64,000 nt of DNA from NCBI RefSeq assembly GCF_028471945.1, contig NZ_CP110128.1, positions 1,414,501 through 1,478,500 on the forward strand, in the 5' to 3' direction. The notes under the pieces are model-generated. The model made no database searches and was not told the DNA's origin. It saw only the letters and a program-made list of their open reading frames with translations. This DNA is from Pseudomonas sp. WJP1 (GTDB taxonomy: Bacteria > Pseudomonadota > Gammaproteobacteria > Pseudomonadales > Pseudomonadaceae). Within the stretch, counting starts at the first letter, position 1. Each line of letters starts with the position of its first letter. This document shows positions 1 through 8,054 of this stretch, piece after piece. Position numbers and translations under genes: made by a program.

Positions 1-482
1 AGCAGCGCCGGATGGTAGTAGGCCGTCGCTTGCGAACGCATGGCGGCCATGCCCACGTAGTGCATGGTGGCGATGCCCAGGCCAATAATGAACGATGCCT
101 TGCAGCATTGGCGGACATTCAAGACAGGCAAGCTGAGGGTGTGCATCGCCAGCCACGACGCACATAGGGCGATCAACAGCGACAGGAGCGTGATGGGCAA
201 ATGGTAGTGGACGTCGATCGGCGCCTGGAACGCCAGCATGCCGATGAAGTGCATGGCCCAGATTCCACCGGCCAGGCACCCGGCACCGATCCAGCGCCAA
301 AGGCGTTGGGAAGCCGGTTTTTGCGCATGGCTGATTCGTTCGGCCATATCCAGTGCGGCAAAACAGCTGGCGCAGGCGACCAGAAAAGCCAGCAGCACCA
401 GAAAAGGGTCATGTGCGCAATGGAGTATGACCTGTCCGCTTTCTGCTAGCTCTGTAGTGAAATGCAGACCAAGCCACTCCAT
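1..482 (-). CDS. MHYT-domain integral membrane sensor, N-terminal part only
   Basis: Reading the minus strand from an ATG at 482 gives an open frame to the window edge, so the C-terminus is missing. It is a polytopic membrane segment with two clear MHYT motifs, WAMHFIGMLAF (about residues 65-75) and TMHYVGMAAM (about residues 139-148), separated by hydrophobic helices such as PITLLSLLIALCASWLAM. MHYT domains are membrane sensor modules, proposed to bind copper and sense O2, CO or NO, and in pseudomonads they are usually fused to GGDEF/EAL or histidine kinase domains. The output domain lies outside the window, so the signalling type cannot be told. The start is supported by a GGGG tract about 8 bases upstream. 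Identity of the sensory domain is firm; the full protein is unknown. Confidence 0.85.
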   Translation of the reverse strand, partial: MEWLGLHFTTELAESGQVILHCAHDPFLVLLAFLVACASCFAALDMAERISHAQKPASQRLWRWIGAGCLAGGIWAMHFIGMLAFQAPIDVHYHLPITLLSLLIALCASWLAMHTLSLPVLNVRQCCKASFIIGLGIATMHYVGMAAMRSQATAYYHPAL

Positions 483-751
483 AGCATGCCCCGTGGTTGT
501 CTCCCTTGCCGGCAATCAACGCTGGCGAATGTGTTGGAGTATAGAGGCCGTGGATTGAACGCAAGGGATAGTGGCACATTGTCTCCCAATGATTTTGGAA
601 TGGACCTTAGTTCGTTTGGAAATAAAATGTCGCATGGGCCGCGTCTGTCCCCATGGTTGGGTATCAGCTTTACGAATAATTACAGACAGTCCTGGCCCGC
701 CTGACTAGATTGCAGGTTCCGGGCTCGGATGCACTGGCAGTGAAGCCCCAT

Positions 752-759
752 AACAATAA
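752..759 (+). promoter_or_regulatory. Candidate Hfq/Crc CA motif before the MFS gene
   Basis: AACAATAA fits the AAnAAnAA pattern bound by Hfq with Crc in Pseudomonas. It sits right against the ribosome site of the gene starting at 773, the usual position for translational catabolite repression. Pattern match only. Confidence 0.4.
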
Positions 760-772
760 AAGAGACGGACCC

Positions 773-2122
773 ATGCAGAACTCGACCCAAGCGGCGAATG
801 CCTGGCGCATTCTGTTCCTGCTGTTCCTGGCCAACCTGTTCAACTTCTTCGACCGCACGATCCCGGCCATCATTATCGAACCGATCCGCATGGAGTGGCA
901 CCTCAGCGACTTTCAACTGGGGATCATCGGTACGGCCTTCACCATCGTCTACGCGATCGCAGGCCTGCCGCTGGGGCGAATGGCCGATACCGGCTCGCGC
1001 AGCAAGTTGATGGGTTGGGGGCTGGCGGCGTGGAGCGGCCTGACCGCGGTCAATGGCATGGTCGGCAGCTTCTGGAGTTTCCTGATCGTGCGCATGGGCA
1101 TCGGCATCGGCGAAGCCAGTTACGCACCGGCCGCCAACTCGCTGATCGGTGACTTGTTTCCGGCGCATCGCCGGGCGCGGGCCATGGGCATTTTCATGCT
1201 CGGACTGCCGTTGGGCCTGTTGTTGGCGTTCTTCACCATCGGCGCGATGGTCAAGGCCTTCGACAGCTGGCGCGCACCGTTCTTCATTGCCGCGGTACCG
1301 GGGCTGATCCTGGCGATCTTCATGTTTTTCATCAAGGAGCCGAAACGCGGCGCGGCTGAAAGCGTGCAGGTGTCGCAGGAGAAGGTTGACCGGCCTATCC
1401 GCCGTATCCTGGCGGTGCCGACATTCCTGTGGCTGGTGCTGGCCGGGCTGTGCTTCAACTTCGCGACCTATGCCTGCAATTCGTTTCTGGTGCCGATGCT
1501 GCAGCGCTATTTCCTGATGCCGTTGCAGGAAGCGGCGGTGGCGACCGGGGTGATCGTCGGCGTGACCGGGTTGGTCGGCCTGACCCTGGGTGGCTGGGTC
1601 GCGGACAAGATTCATCAGCGAATTGCCAACGGTCGTCTGTTGTTCGCTGCGTTCAGTCTGATTATCTCAACCCTGTGCACGGCGTGGGCGCTGCATTCGG
1701 GGCGAATCGAGATCGGGGTGTTCGTGGCCGTGTTCAGTGTGGGCTGGCTGTTTGCGTATAACTTCTATACCTGCGTCTACACAGCGATTCAGGATGTGGT
1801 CGAACCGCGCCTGAGGGCCACCGCCATGGCCTTGTTCTTTGCCGGGCTTTACCTGTTGGGCGGTGGGTTGGGGCCAGTGGTGGTCGGCGCGTTGTCCGAT
1901 CACTTTGCCCACACGGCGATGCTGGCGGCGGGTGCCGAACAGATGACCGAGGCGTTCAAGGCCGTGGGCCTGCATGACGCGATGTACCTGATCCCAGTGG
2001 CGCTGTTTTTCACCATGGTGTTTCTGGTACTGGCGTCGCGGTGTTTTGTGAGGGATGCGAAGCGGATGAAGGAAGGGTTGGTGGCGGTGGTTGAGCCGGT
2101 GGGTTCTGCGGCGACTGCTTGA
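773..2122 (+). CDS. MFS transporter (spinster-like family)
   Basis: A 449-residue protein with about 12 membrane helices and MFS hallmarks: FFDRTIPAIIIEPI in helix 1, GLPLGRMADTGSRSKLMG between helices 2 and 3, and RMGIGIGEASYAPAANSLI in helix 4. The E-A-S-Y-A-P-A-A-N stretch is typical of the Spns/spinster-like carriers common in proteobacteria, which are often linked to organic-acid or aromatic catabolism. The substrate cannot be read from sequence. I chose the ATG at 773 because GAGACGG lies just upstream and the helix-1 sequence follows at once; an in-frame extension to 710 has no ribosome site. An AACAATAA tract directly before the ribosome site is a candidate Hfq/Crc target. It stands alone and is convergent with the bacteriocin locus. 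Confidence 0.85.
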   Translation: MQNSTQAANAWRILFLLFLANLFNFFDRTIPAIIIEPIRMEWHLSDFQLGIIGTAFTIVYAIAGLPLGRMADTGSRSKLMGWGLAAWSGLTAVNGMVGSFWSFLIVRMGIGIGEASYAPAANSLIGDLFPAHRRARAMGIFMLGLPLGLLLAFFTIGAMVKAFDSWRAPFFIAAVPGLILAIFMFFIKEPKRGAAESVQVSQEKVDRPIRRILAVPTFLWLVLAGLCFNFATYACNSFLVPMLQRYFLMPLQEAAVATGVIVGVTGLVGLTLGGWVADKIHQRIANGRLLFAAFSLIISTLCTAWALHSGRIEIGVFVAVFSVGWLFAYNFYTCVYTAIQDVVEPRLRATAMALFFAGLYLLGGGLGPVVVGALSDHFAHTAMLAAGAEQMTEAFKAVGLHDAMYLIPVALFFTMVFLVLASRCFVRDAKRMKEGLVAVVEPVGSAATA

Positions 2123-2137
2123 CGGTGTTGAAGGGAG

Positions 2138-2560
2138 TCACTGTAGATTATTGTCTGCTACTCGTTTTGGGATAGCAGACAATATTAGACTAATTGCACC
2201 TATATAAAGACTGACGGCGACTATGCTAAGGCGTGTATCGAGCACAAATAAGCCAATAATCAGTATTCCAAAAAGCGAAGAAAGCAATAGGAGCAAGTTT
2301 GATGGCCAGAAAATTGCTCGCCGGACAGTAAGTGATGTCGGTTTGGTTATAGTTGATAAGATCATGCCGGCAATTGTAAGTGCGCTGCCAGGAAGGCCTA
2401 GGCATACCAGGGCTATCACAAGTAATAAAACTAATGATAAACCTTCTGTGTCAGAAAGGTCTTGCGAGTTGATTGGAAGGCGGATAGCTGCATTAAACAA
2501 GCAGAACCATCCCCCGATGAACAGTAAGATGGATAATAATAACCGTTGGTAGGGGGGCAT
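2138..2560 (-). CDS. Small 4-TM membrane protein, candidate immunity protein of the colicin M-like bacteriocin
   Basis: A 140-residue, very hydrophobic protein with four predicted membrane helices (roughly residues 8-27, 43-68, 84-108, 110-130) and short polar loops; the C-terminus PKRVADNNLQ is charged. I recognise no named family by motif. Context gives the best clue. It lies 91 bases downstream of the colicin M-like toxin on the same strand, and immunity proteins of Pseudomonas M-type bacteriocins (PmiA of PaeM) are small four-helix inner-membrane proteins, unlike the periplasmic Cmi of E. coli colicin M. Both genes share an unusually AT-rich composition against their neighbours, as expected for a co-transferred pair. 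The functional call is inference; the membrane topology is directly visible. Confidence 0.6.
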   Translation of the reverse strand: MPPYQRLLLSILLFIGGWFCLFNAAIRLPINSQDLSDTEGLSLVLLLVIALVCLGLPGSALTIAGMILSTITKPTSLTVRRAIFWPSNLLLLLSSLFGILIIGLFVLDTRLSIVAVSLYIGAISLILSAIPKRVADNNLQ

Positions 2561-2651
2561 GGTCTGCGCTTTTCCTGATGAAGGTGACGGGTGCTATGAG
2601 GCTGGTTTGACTGTTTGAGTTATGCAGGGCTTGGAAAGATGTTCTTGATAA

Positions 2652-3482
2652 TTAGCGCTCTATGCTTATTACATTTGTCCCTTTGATAGCTATTTCATAC
2701 GGCTGGGCATTCAAGAATTTTTCAACAGTTGCGAGTATTCGAGTAGAATTTTCACCTACTGCGTCGCGAAAGGTGCTTGGATTTGCGTCGTATACATCGT
2801 TGTAAGCTCGTGCGCCACCAGTGAAAGATAAAGTTCCGTTTTCATTTTTCGTGACTGTGCCTTCGATTTTTAAAGTGATATTACCAAGCCATGCCTCGGT
2901 ATGCCATGAGTTAGAGCCTGTGTTGTACGGTACCTTATCCAGCGTTATTGGTGTTCGACCCATTGGCGCCTGGGTGAATGCCGATTCCAGCATCGGAATC
3001 CTCGTACCTGATAGGTCCAATCCCAAACTGTTGATGTTCGTCTCGGCGGCAACACCTTTTCCGTAAAGGAAATGCCCTAAAGCAGATACTGGAGTAAGTA
3101 GTCCCCCTGATAACCCTTTGGATTCCGGAACAGATCCAGCCTTAAAGTTATTCGTCGCATAATACAATGCTTGAGCGGGTGATATGTTCGGGTTCAAGCA
3201 GATATAGTTATCGGCAAAGGGGATTGCCTGCATGTCACGCACAATAGAGCTAACAATACTCAAGGCTACTCCGTTTCTGATAGAGGCTTCCTGTTCCTTG
3301 GTGATTTTTATGATCATCTCACGCCACAGACCTTGGGCGTAGTAATTGTTCCGTTCTAGTTGTTGTGCAGTGAAAACCAATGCTGGATTCGGCGCGCCCC
3401 AAGTACCGCCGCCAGATGGCGGAGAATAGCCAGGGGCTGTAGCTGTGGTGACAAGGGGTGGGAGAGTTATTCCATTACTCAT
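2652..3482 (-). CDS. Colicin M-like lipid II-degrading bacteriocin (catalytic His replaced by Phe)
   Basis: A 276-residue protein that aligns by eye over most of its length with colicin M (271 aa). Matching blocks include LTPVSALGHFLYGKG...NINSLGLDLS (about residues 129-158), WLGNITLKIEGTVT (198-211) and ARAYNDVYDANPSTFR (224-239). Colicin M enters through an outer-membrane TonB-dependent receptor and cleaves undecaprenyl-pyrophosphoryl-MurNAc-GlcNAc in the periplasm, stopping peptidoglycan synthesis. Its catalytic signature is D-x-Y-D-x5-H-R. Here Asp229, Tyr231, Asp232 and Arg239 are kept, but the His position is Phe238. There is no signal peptide and a Pro/Gly-rich N-terminus (residues 5-32), as in other M-type bacteriocins. 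The start has AAAGGA upstream. Family identity is strong; whether it is catalytically active is open. Confidence 0.85.
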   Translation of the reverse strand: MSNGITLPPLVTTATAPGYSPPSGGGTWGAPNPALVFTAQQLERNNYYAQGLWREMIIKITKEQEASIRNGVALSIVSSIVRDMQAIPFADNYICLNPNISPAQALYYATNNFKAGSVPESKGLSGGLLTPVSALGHFLYGKGVAAETNINSLGLDLSGTRIPMLESAFTQAPMGRTPITLDKVPYNTGSNSWHTEAWLGNITLKIEGTVTKNENGTLSFTGGARAYNDVYDANPSTFRDAVGENSTRILATVEKFLNAQPYEIAIKGTNVISIER

Positions 3483-3810
3483 ATTTAAATATCCTTTATG
3501 TGTAGCTGTTATTGCGAGGCGTTGGGTTTTAATTGCTCACGTCGATAATTTTTAATTAAAGAGTGTTGATGTGGGGGAGGTGTACTTCACACTTCCATGC
3601 TAATTGGTTTTTTGGCCAAGTGGGTCCGAGAGTTGCGTCGGAAATCTCTTTTTAAAAGTAGGAAAAAAGCCGAAATTAAATGTAATCGCCACTGTGCTAT
3701 ATAAGTGGCCGAGGTGTTCCTATGCCTCTGTCGGAAACATCCTGCGCAATGACTGGGTATCTCCTATGTGGGCTTGTCTCAAGGGAGGCTCTGCGTTCCA
3801 GCTCTCGAAA

Positions 3811-3860
3811 GGGACGCGGAGCGTCCCAGGCTGCATTCCCACGCAGAGCGTGGGAACGAT
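3811..3860. repeat. Double-palindrome intergenic repeat
   Basis: Two adjacent inverted repeats: GGGACGC-GGA-GCGTCCC (3811-3827) and TTCCCACGC-AGA-GCGTGGGAA (3836-3856). From memory this paired palindrome is a common dispersed intergenic repeat in fluorescens-group genomes. It marks the edge of the AT-rich bacteriocin patch. Confidence 0.65.
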
Positions 3861-3881
3861 CAGTACAAAACTCAGGTAAAT

Positions 3882-3911
3882 AAAAAGGCCCGCATCGCTG
3901 CGGGCCTTTTT
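3882..3911 (-). terminator. Rho-independent terminator of rapA
   Basis: GGCCCGCA-TCGC-TGCGGGCC hairpin flanked by an A-run and a T-run on both sides, so it can work in both directions. It lies 25 bases after the rapA stop codon. Confidence 0.85.
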
Positions 3912-3935
3912 ATGTTCACGCGGTGGAGCAGGGGC

Positions 3936-6782
3936 TTAACCCGCCACCAGCACCCGAATCGCTTCCAGTCGCAGCGCAGCCTTGTCGAGCATGGCCAGGC
4001 CTTGTTCGCGTTGTTTGCGCAAGGCAACCAGTTCGCTGTCGCGTACGGTCGGGTTGACCGCTTGCAACGCGGTCAGGCGTGCCAGTTCTTCCTCGGTATC
4101 GGCGGCCAGGCGGCGTTGCGCCTCTGCCACGCGTTCGGCGTGACGTGGGTAGATCTTGTCTTCGCCGGCGTTGATCCGTGGCGTCAGCTGATCGCGCTGG
4201 GCCTGGATGAACTTGTTGGCGCTGGCGCGCGGCACGCTTTCCAGTTGATCGTTCAAGGTCTCGAACGACACCCGGGCCGACAGGTCATTGCCATTGGCAT
4301 CGAGCAGGCAGCGCAGGGCAGCTGGCGGCAGGTAGCGACCCAGTTGCAACGAGCGCGGGGCAACCACTTCGCTGACGTAGAGCAGTTCCAGCAACACGGT
4401 GCCGGGTTTCAGTGCCTTGTTCTTGATCAGGGCCACCGCGGTGTTGCCCATGGAGCCGGACAGCACCAGGTCCATGCCGCCCTGGACCATCGGGTGTTCC
4501 CAGGTGATGAACTGCATGTCTTCGCGAGACAGCGCCTGGTTGCGGTCGTAGGTGATGGTCACGCCTTCGTCGTCACCCAGCGGGAAGCTGGCGTCGAGCA
4601 TTTTTTCGCTCGGCTTGAGGATCAGGGCGTTTTCCGAATGGTCTTCGCTGTCGATGCCGAATGCATCGAACAGGGTTTCCATGTAGATCGGCAGGGCGAA
4701 CTGGTCGTCTTGCTCAAGGATGGCCTCGACCAGCGCATCGCCTTCACCGGCACCACCAGAGTTGAGCTCCAGCAAGCGGTCACGGCCGGTGTGCAGTTCG
4801 GCTTCCAGGCGCTCGCGCTCGGTACGGGCTTCGTCGATCAGCGCTTGCCATTCACCATCGTCGGCTTCCTCGAGCAACGGCAGCAGGCGCGGGCCAAACT
4901 GATGTTGCAGGGCGTTGCCGGTCGGGCAGGTGTTGAGGAACGCGTTCAGGGCTTCGTGGTACCACTGGAACAGGCGCTCTTGCGGGCTGGTTTCCAGGTA
5001 GGGCACGTGCAGTTCGATGGTGTGCTTCTGGCCGATCCGGTCCAGACGACCGATACGTTGTTCCAGCAGGTCCGGGTGCGATGGCAGGTCGAACAGCACC
5101 AGGTGATGGGAAAACTGGAAGTTGCGGCCTTCACTGCCGATTTCCGAGCAGATCAGCACTTGCGCGCCAAACTCTTCGTCGGCGAAGTAGGCGGCGGCGC
5201 GGTCACGCTCGAGGATGTTCATGCCCTCGTGGAACACCGTGGCCGGGATGCCGGAACGCACGCGCAGGGCGTCTTCGAGGTCCATGGCGGTTTCGGCGTG
5301 GGCGCAGATCACCAGCACCTTGGTGCGCTTGAGCATTTTTAGCTGGTCGATCAGCCATTCGACGCGAGGGTCGAATTTCCACCAGCGCTCTTCTTCGCTG
5401 GCATCCGGCTGGGCCTGGAAGCTGACTTCCGGGTACAGCTCGGCGTGATCGCCGAGGGGCAATTCGAGGTATTCGTCCGGGCACGGCAGCGGGTAAGGGT
5501 GCAGTTTGCGCTCCGGGAAACCCTGGACCGCGGCACGGGTATTACGGAACAGCACACGGCCAGTGCCGTGGCGGTCCAGCAGTTCGCGCACCAGGCGGGC
5601 GCTGGCCTCGGTGTCGCCATCGTTGACGGCGTTCAGCAGGGCTTCGCCTTCGTTACCGAGGAAGCCGTGGATGGTTTCATGGGCTTGCGGCGACAGGCGA
5701 CCTTTTTCCAGCAGCTCCTGTACGGCTTCGGCCACCGGGCGATAGTTTTCGCTCTCGGCGCGAAAGGCTGCCAGGTCGTGGAAGCGGTTCGGATCGAGCA
5801 GGCGCAGACGCGCGAAGTGGCTGTCCTGGCCCAACTGTTCCGGGGTCGCGGTCAACAGCAAGACACCCGGAATCGTTTCCGCAAGCTGCTCGACCAGGGA
5901 GTATTCAGGGCTGACCTGATCTTCGTGCCACACCAGGTGGTGCGCTTCGTCGACTACCAGCAAGTCCCAACCGGCCGCGAACAGCGCGTCTTGGGCTTTC
6001 TCGTCGTCCACCAGCCACTCCAGGGCCACCAGGGCGAGCTGGGTGTCTTCGAACGGGTTGGAGGCATCGCTTTCGATGAAGCGTTCTTCGTCGAACAACG
6101 CGACCTGCAGGTTGAAGCGGCGGCGCATCTCCACCAGCCACTGGTGCTGGAGGTTTTCCGGCACCAGGATCAGCACACGATTGGCGCGACCCGAGAGCAG
6201 TTGGCGATGGATCACCAAGCCGGCTTCGATGGTTTTACCCAGGCCCACTTCGTCGGCCAGCAAAACCCGTGGCGCAATGCGGTCGGCCACTTCGCGGGCG
6301 ATGTGCAGCTGGTGCGCGATCGGTTGCGCACGCACGCCACCCAGGCCCCACAGCGACGACTGCAGTTGGCGGCTGGTGTGTTCCAGGGTGTGATAACGCA
6401 GGGCGAACCAGGCCAGGGGGTCGATCTGCCCGGCGAACAGGCGGTCGCTGGCGAGACGGAACTGGATGAAGTTCGACAGTTGGGTTTCCGGCAGGGTGAC
6501 CACTTCGTTCTGCCCGTCGAGGCCGTGATAGACCAGCAGGCCATCGACGTCGTCGACTTCGCGTACGGTCAGTTTCCAGCCTTCGAAGTGGGTGATGGTG
6601 TCACCCGGCGAAAACCGCACACGTGTGAGGGGCGCATTCCGTAGCGCGTACTGGCGAGTGTCGCCAGTGGCCGGGTAGAGCACGGTCAGCAAGCGGCCGT
6701 CCTGTGCCAGAACGGTGCCCAAACCCAGCTCCGCTTCGCTGTCACTGATCCAGCGTTGCCCCGGTTGATACTGCTGCGCCAT
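3936..6782 (-). CDS. rapA: RNA polymerase-associated ATPase RapA (HepA)
   Basis: A 948-residue SWI/SNF-family ATPase close to the usual RapA length (about 968 aa in E. coli). RapA binds core RNA polymerase and helps recycle it after termination. The N-terminus (residues 1-110) holds the two Tudor/KOW-like domains, starting with the typical [20 protein letters not shown]. Motif [18 protein letters not shown] (about residue 170) and motif [12 protein letters not shown] (about 278) form the ATP site, [12 protein letters not shown] and [11 protein letters not shown] (about 545-585) are helicase motifs V and VI, and the C-terminal third has the RapA-specific domain. It stands alone with its own terminator at 3882-3911. 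The GGGAG before the ATG supports the start. Confidence 0.97.
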   Translation of the reverse strand: MAQQYQPGQRWISDSEAELGLGTVLAQDGRLLTVLYPATGDTRQYALRNAPLTRVRFSPGDTITHFEGWKLTVREVDDVDGLLVYHGLDGQNEVVTLPETQLSNFIQFRLASDRLFAGQIDPLAWFALRYHTLEHTSRQLQSSLWGLGGVRAQPIAHQLHIAREVADRIAPRVLLADEVGLGKTIEAGLVIHRQLLSGRANRVLILVPENLQHQWLVEMRRRFNLQVALFDEERFIESDASNPFEDTQLALVALEWLVDDEKAQDALFAAGWDLLVVDEAHHLVWHEDQVSPEYSLVEQLAETIPGVLLLTATPEQLGQDSHFARLRLLDPNRFHDLAAFRAESENYRPVAEAVQELLEKGRLSPQAHETIHGFLGNEGEALLNAVNDGDTEASARLVRELLDRHGTGRVLFRNTRAAVQGFPERKLHPYPLPCPDEYLELPLGDHAELYPEVSFQAQPDASEEERWWKFDPRVEWLIDQLKMLKRTKVLVICAHAETAMDLEDALRVRSGIPATVFHEGMNILERDRAAAYFADEEFGAQVLICSEIGSEGRNFQFSHHLVLFDLPSHPDLLEQRIGRLDRIGQKHTIELHVPYLETSPQERLFQWYHEALNAFLNTCPTGNALQHQFGPRLLPLLEEADDGEWQALIDEARTERERLEAELHTGRDRLLELNSGGAGEGDALVEAILEQDDQFALPIYMETLFDAFGIDSEDHSENALILKPSEKMLDASFPLGDDEGVTITYDRNQALSREDMQFITWEHPMVQGGMDLVLSGSMGNTAVALIKNKALKPGTVLLELLYVSEVVAPRSLQLGRYLPPAALRCLLDANGNDLSARVSFETLNDQLESVPRASANKFIQAQRDQLTPRINAGEDKIYPRHAERVAEAQRRLAADTEEELARLTALQAVNPTVRDSELVALRKQREQGLAMLDKAALRLEAIRVLVAG

Positions 6783-7013
6783 GCTGCCTGACTCCCACCT
6801 TGAAAAAGCGGGCTATCTTAACGGAATCAGGTCTCCAGACCAAAGGAATACCTGTGCAGGAACTGCCTTGGGCTGCGATCTTTTGATCTGGCCAGGCTGA
6901 ACAAATCGTAGCCTGTGACAGTTCCCGCCGTGCCGATAGAGGCACAGTTTGCGACCGATGGCTCAAGTCGCCGCCGCTGCGGCCGACAGCCTGCTGACAG
7001 GAGACTGATAAAT

Positions 7014-7355
7014 ATGCTGCCACCGATGCTCCCCTTGAGTGCCGTGCCGATCACTTCACAGCACGACCCGGTCCGCCCGCGTCCGGATATCGCGCCCGTC
7101 GTGCCGATGCAGGAGAGTGCCAGCGACAGCACCATCGACCTGCAAAATCGTGATCCGGAGGAGGCCGCCTTGCTGTTGCGCGAGGAGCAGCGGCGCAAGC
7201 AGGAGCAGCAAAGACGCCGGCGTGAGGCCGACGAGGACCCAGAGGCGCACCTGCCGATCCCGGGCAACGAACTCAATGCCGACAACACCGTGCCGGTGGC
7301 TCCGTTGATGGAAGGCCAGCCTCGCCAGGGTCTGTGGGTCGATATCGAGATTTGA
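7014..7355 (+). CDS. Conserved small Pseudomonas protein, function unknown
   Basis: A 113-residue hydrophilic protein. It begins with a proline-rich segment, followed by DLQNRDPEEAALLLREEQRR (about residues 43-62) and a strongly charged, probably coiled-coil stretch rich in Glu, Gln and Arg (about 52-76), and ends in LWVDIEI. There are no membrane helices, cysteines or signal peptide. I chose the ATG at 7014, which has AGGAGACTG upstream; an upstream ATG at 6915 in the same frame lacks a ribosome site and gives low-complexity extension. Similar proteins in other pseudomonads are, as far as I recall, annotated only as hypothetical, sometimes with a wrong aspartate-semialdehyde dehydrogenase label. 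Real gene by codon usage; function unknown. Confidence 0.7.
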   Translation: MLPPMLPLSAVPITSQHDPVRPRPDIAPVVPMQESASDSTIDLQNRDPEEAALLLREEQRRKQEQQRRRREADEDPEAHLPIPGNELNADNTVPVAPLMEGQPRQGLWVDIEI

Positions 7356-7454
7356 GCCGATGGCTGGTCAGCGCCGTCGCCAGACCGCATTATTGGCACA
7401 ATCCTGCCGAACCCTGCGGCAACTGAATTTCATTTCAAGCGATGCACTGACGCC

Positions 7455-7616
7455 ATGAGCCAAGATGACAAGCTGATCGACCTTAATGCCGAACGCGCCA
7501 AGCGTGTCCATGACCTCAACGACAAGCGCCTGAATGAAGTGCGCCAGGCGTTTGAGCAGGCCATGCCGTTGGGCAAGGCGAAGAAAAAGCCGAAGAACAA
7601 ACCTAAAAAGCGTTGA
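7455..7616 (+). CDS. Small lysine-rich conserved protein
   Basis: A 53-residue protein, MSQDDKLIDLNAERAKRVHD at the N-terminus, then a helical charged middle (DKRLNEVRQAFEQAMPLG) and a very basic tail rich in Lys-Pro (about residues 42-53). The amphipathic helix plus basic tail suggest nucleic-acid or ribosome contact, but this is a guess. The codon choice is typical for the genome and a hairpin with T-rich tail follows at 7622-7650. No family recognised. Confidence 0.65.
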   Translation: MSQDDKLIDLNAERAKRVHDLNDKRLNEVRQAFEQAMPLGKAKKKPKNKPKKR

Positions 7617-7621
7617 GTCCC

Positions 7622-7650
7622 CCTGCATTGATTGATGCAGGTCAGTTTTC
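7622..7650 (+). terminator. Probable terminator after the 53-aa gene
   Basis: CCTGCAT-TGATTG-ATGCAGG hairpin followed by a short TTTT stretch, six bases after the stop codon at 7616. Confidence 0.5.
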
Positions 7651-7680
7651 CCCTCCTTCTATGCCCGGCCCCGGGCAACA

Positions 7681-7694
7681 TTGATCCCGGTCAA
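7681..7694 (+). promoter_or_regulatory. Anr (FNR-type) box upstream of ccoM
   Basis: TTGATCCCGGTCAA is a TTGAT-N4-GTCAA site, the Anr/FNR consensus used for low-oxygen induction in Pseudomonas. It lies 66 bases before the ccoM start, a good distance for an activator at about -40. Confidence 0.75.
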
Positions 7695-7759
7695 TATTCT
7701 CTCCTGCCCGATTGGTTACCTTGGCTCCATCGCAACAGGGCAACTGCAGGAGACGCGTC

Positions 7760-7876
7760 ATGTTTTTCGACAACGTGGTGATCGCCGGAGTGCTGACCGT
7801 CAGCCTCATGTTGGTATTTTTTGCAGGGTTCGGATTTTTTATCTGGAAAGACTCGCACAAGCGCAAAAAGCCGTAG
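7760..7876 (+). CDS. ccoM: cbb3-type cytochrome c oxidase small subunit CcoM
   Basis: A 38-residue protein made of one membrane helix (about residues 8-30) with MFFDNVVIAGVLTVSLMLVF at the start, then GFGFFIWKDSHKRKKP. The short N-terminus, single helix ending in FFIWKD and a basic tail match CcoM, the stability subunit found in the P. stutzeri cbb3 oxidase structure, which is encoded away from ccoNOQP. The upstream Anr box at 7681 supports the assignment, since cbb3 oxidase genes are Anr-controlled. A strong terminator follows at 7912-7937, so it is a monocistronic unit. The name rests on recollection of the CcoM sequence pattern rather than an alignment. Confidence 0.72.
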   Translation: MFFDNVVIAGVLTVSLMLVFFAGFGFFIWKDSHKRKKP

Positions 7877-7911
7877 GTCTTTCTGGATGCAATGAGCACG
7901 CAAGGCATTTT

Positions 7912-7937
7912 GGGCAACTTCGGTTGCCCTTTTTTTT
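7912..7937 (+). terminator. Terminator of ccoM
   Basis: GGGCAAC-TTCG-GTTGCCC stem with a UUCG loop followed by eight T, 35 bases after the ccoM stop. Confidence 0.9.
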
Positions 7938-8004
7938 GCCTGCGATTTGGAAGGTGGACACCAAACCCACAGTTGATTTGTGGTGTTTGGCAGATCAGGG
8001 CAAC

Positions 8005-8040
8005 AAAAAAAGGCGCGGTCCTCACGGAGCGCGCCTTTTT
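8005..8040 (-). terminator. Terminator of pit
   Basis: On the minus strand AAAAAGGCGCG-(12 nt)-CGCGCC followed by a T-run, ending 14 bases from the pit stop codon. Confidence 0.85.
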
Positions 8041-8054
8041 CGTAGAGCTGCGTA

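Larger units (their letters stand above)
3483..3935. other. Intergenic region between bacteriocin and rapA
   Basis: This 450-base gap holds the AT-rich promoter region of the bacteriocin (about 3483-3600), an AT-rich stretch with no convincing gene, a palindromic repeat at 3811-3860 and the rapA terminator at 3882-3911. I saw no LexA-type CTGTATAT...ACAG box upstream of the bacteriocin. Confidence 0.6.

Noticed and set aside
3604..3879. A 91-codon frame upstream of rapA's terminator
   Set aside because: Its second half is encoded by the double-palindrome repeat at 3811-3860, and there is no ribosome site or family similarity.
3768..5342. A 524-codon open frame antisense to rapA
   Set aside because: It is the opposite-strand shadow of a high-GC gene; the protein is low-complexity in Gln, Arg and Gly with no domain, and rapA has full family motifs.
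5445..6644. A 399-codon plus-strand frame over rapA
   Set aside because: Antisense shadow of rapA's N-terminal half; Gln/Val-rich sequence without any motif.
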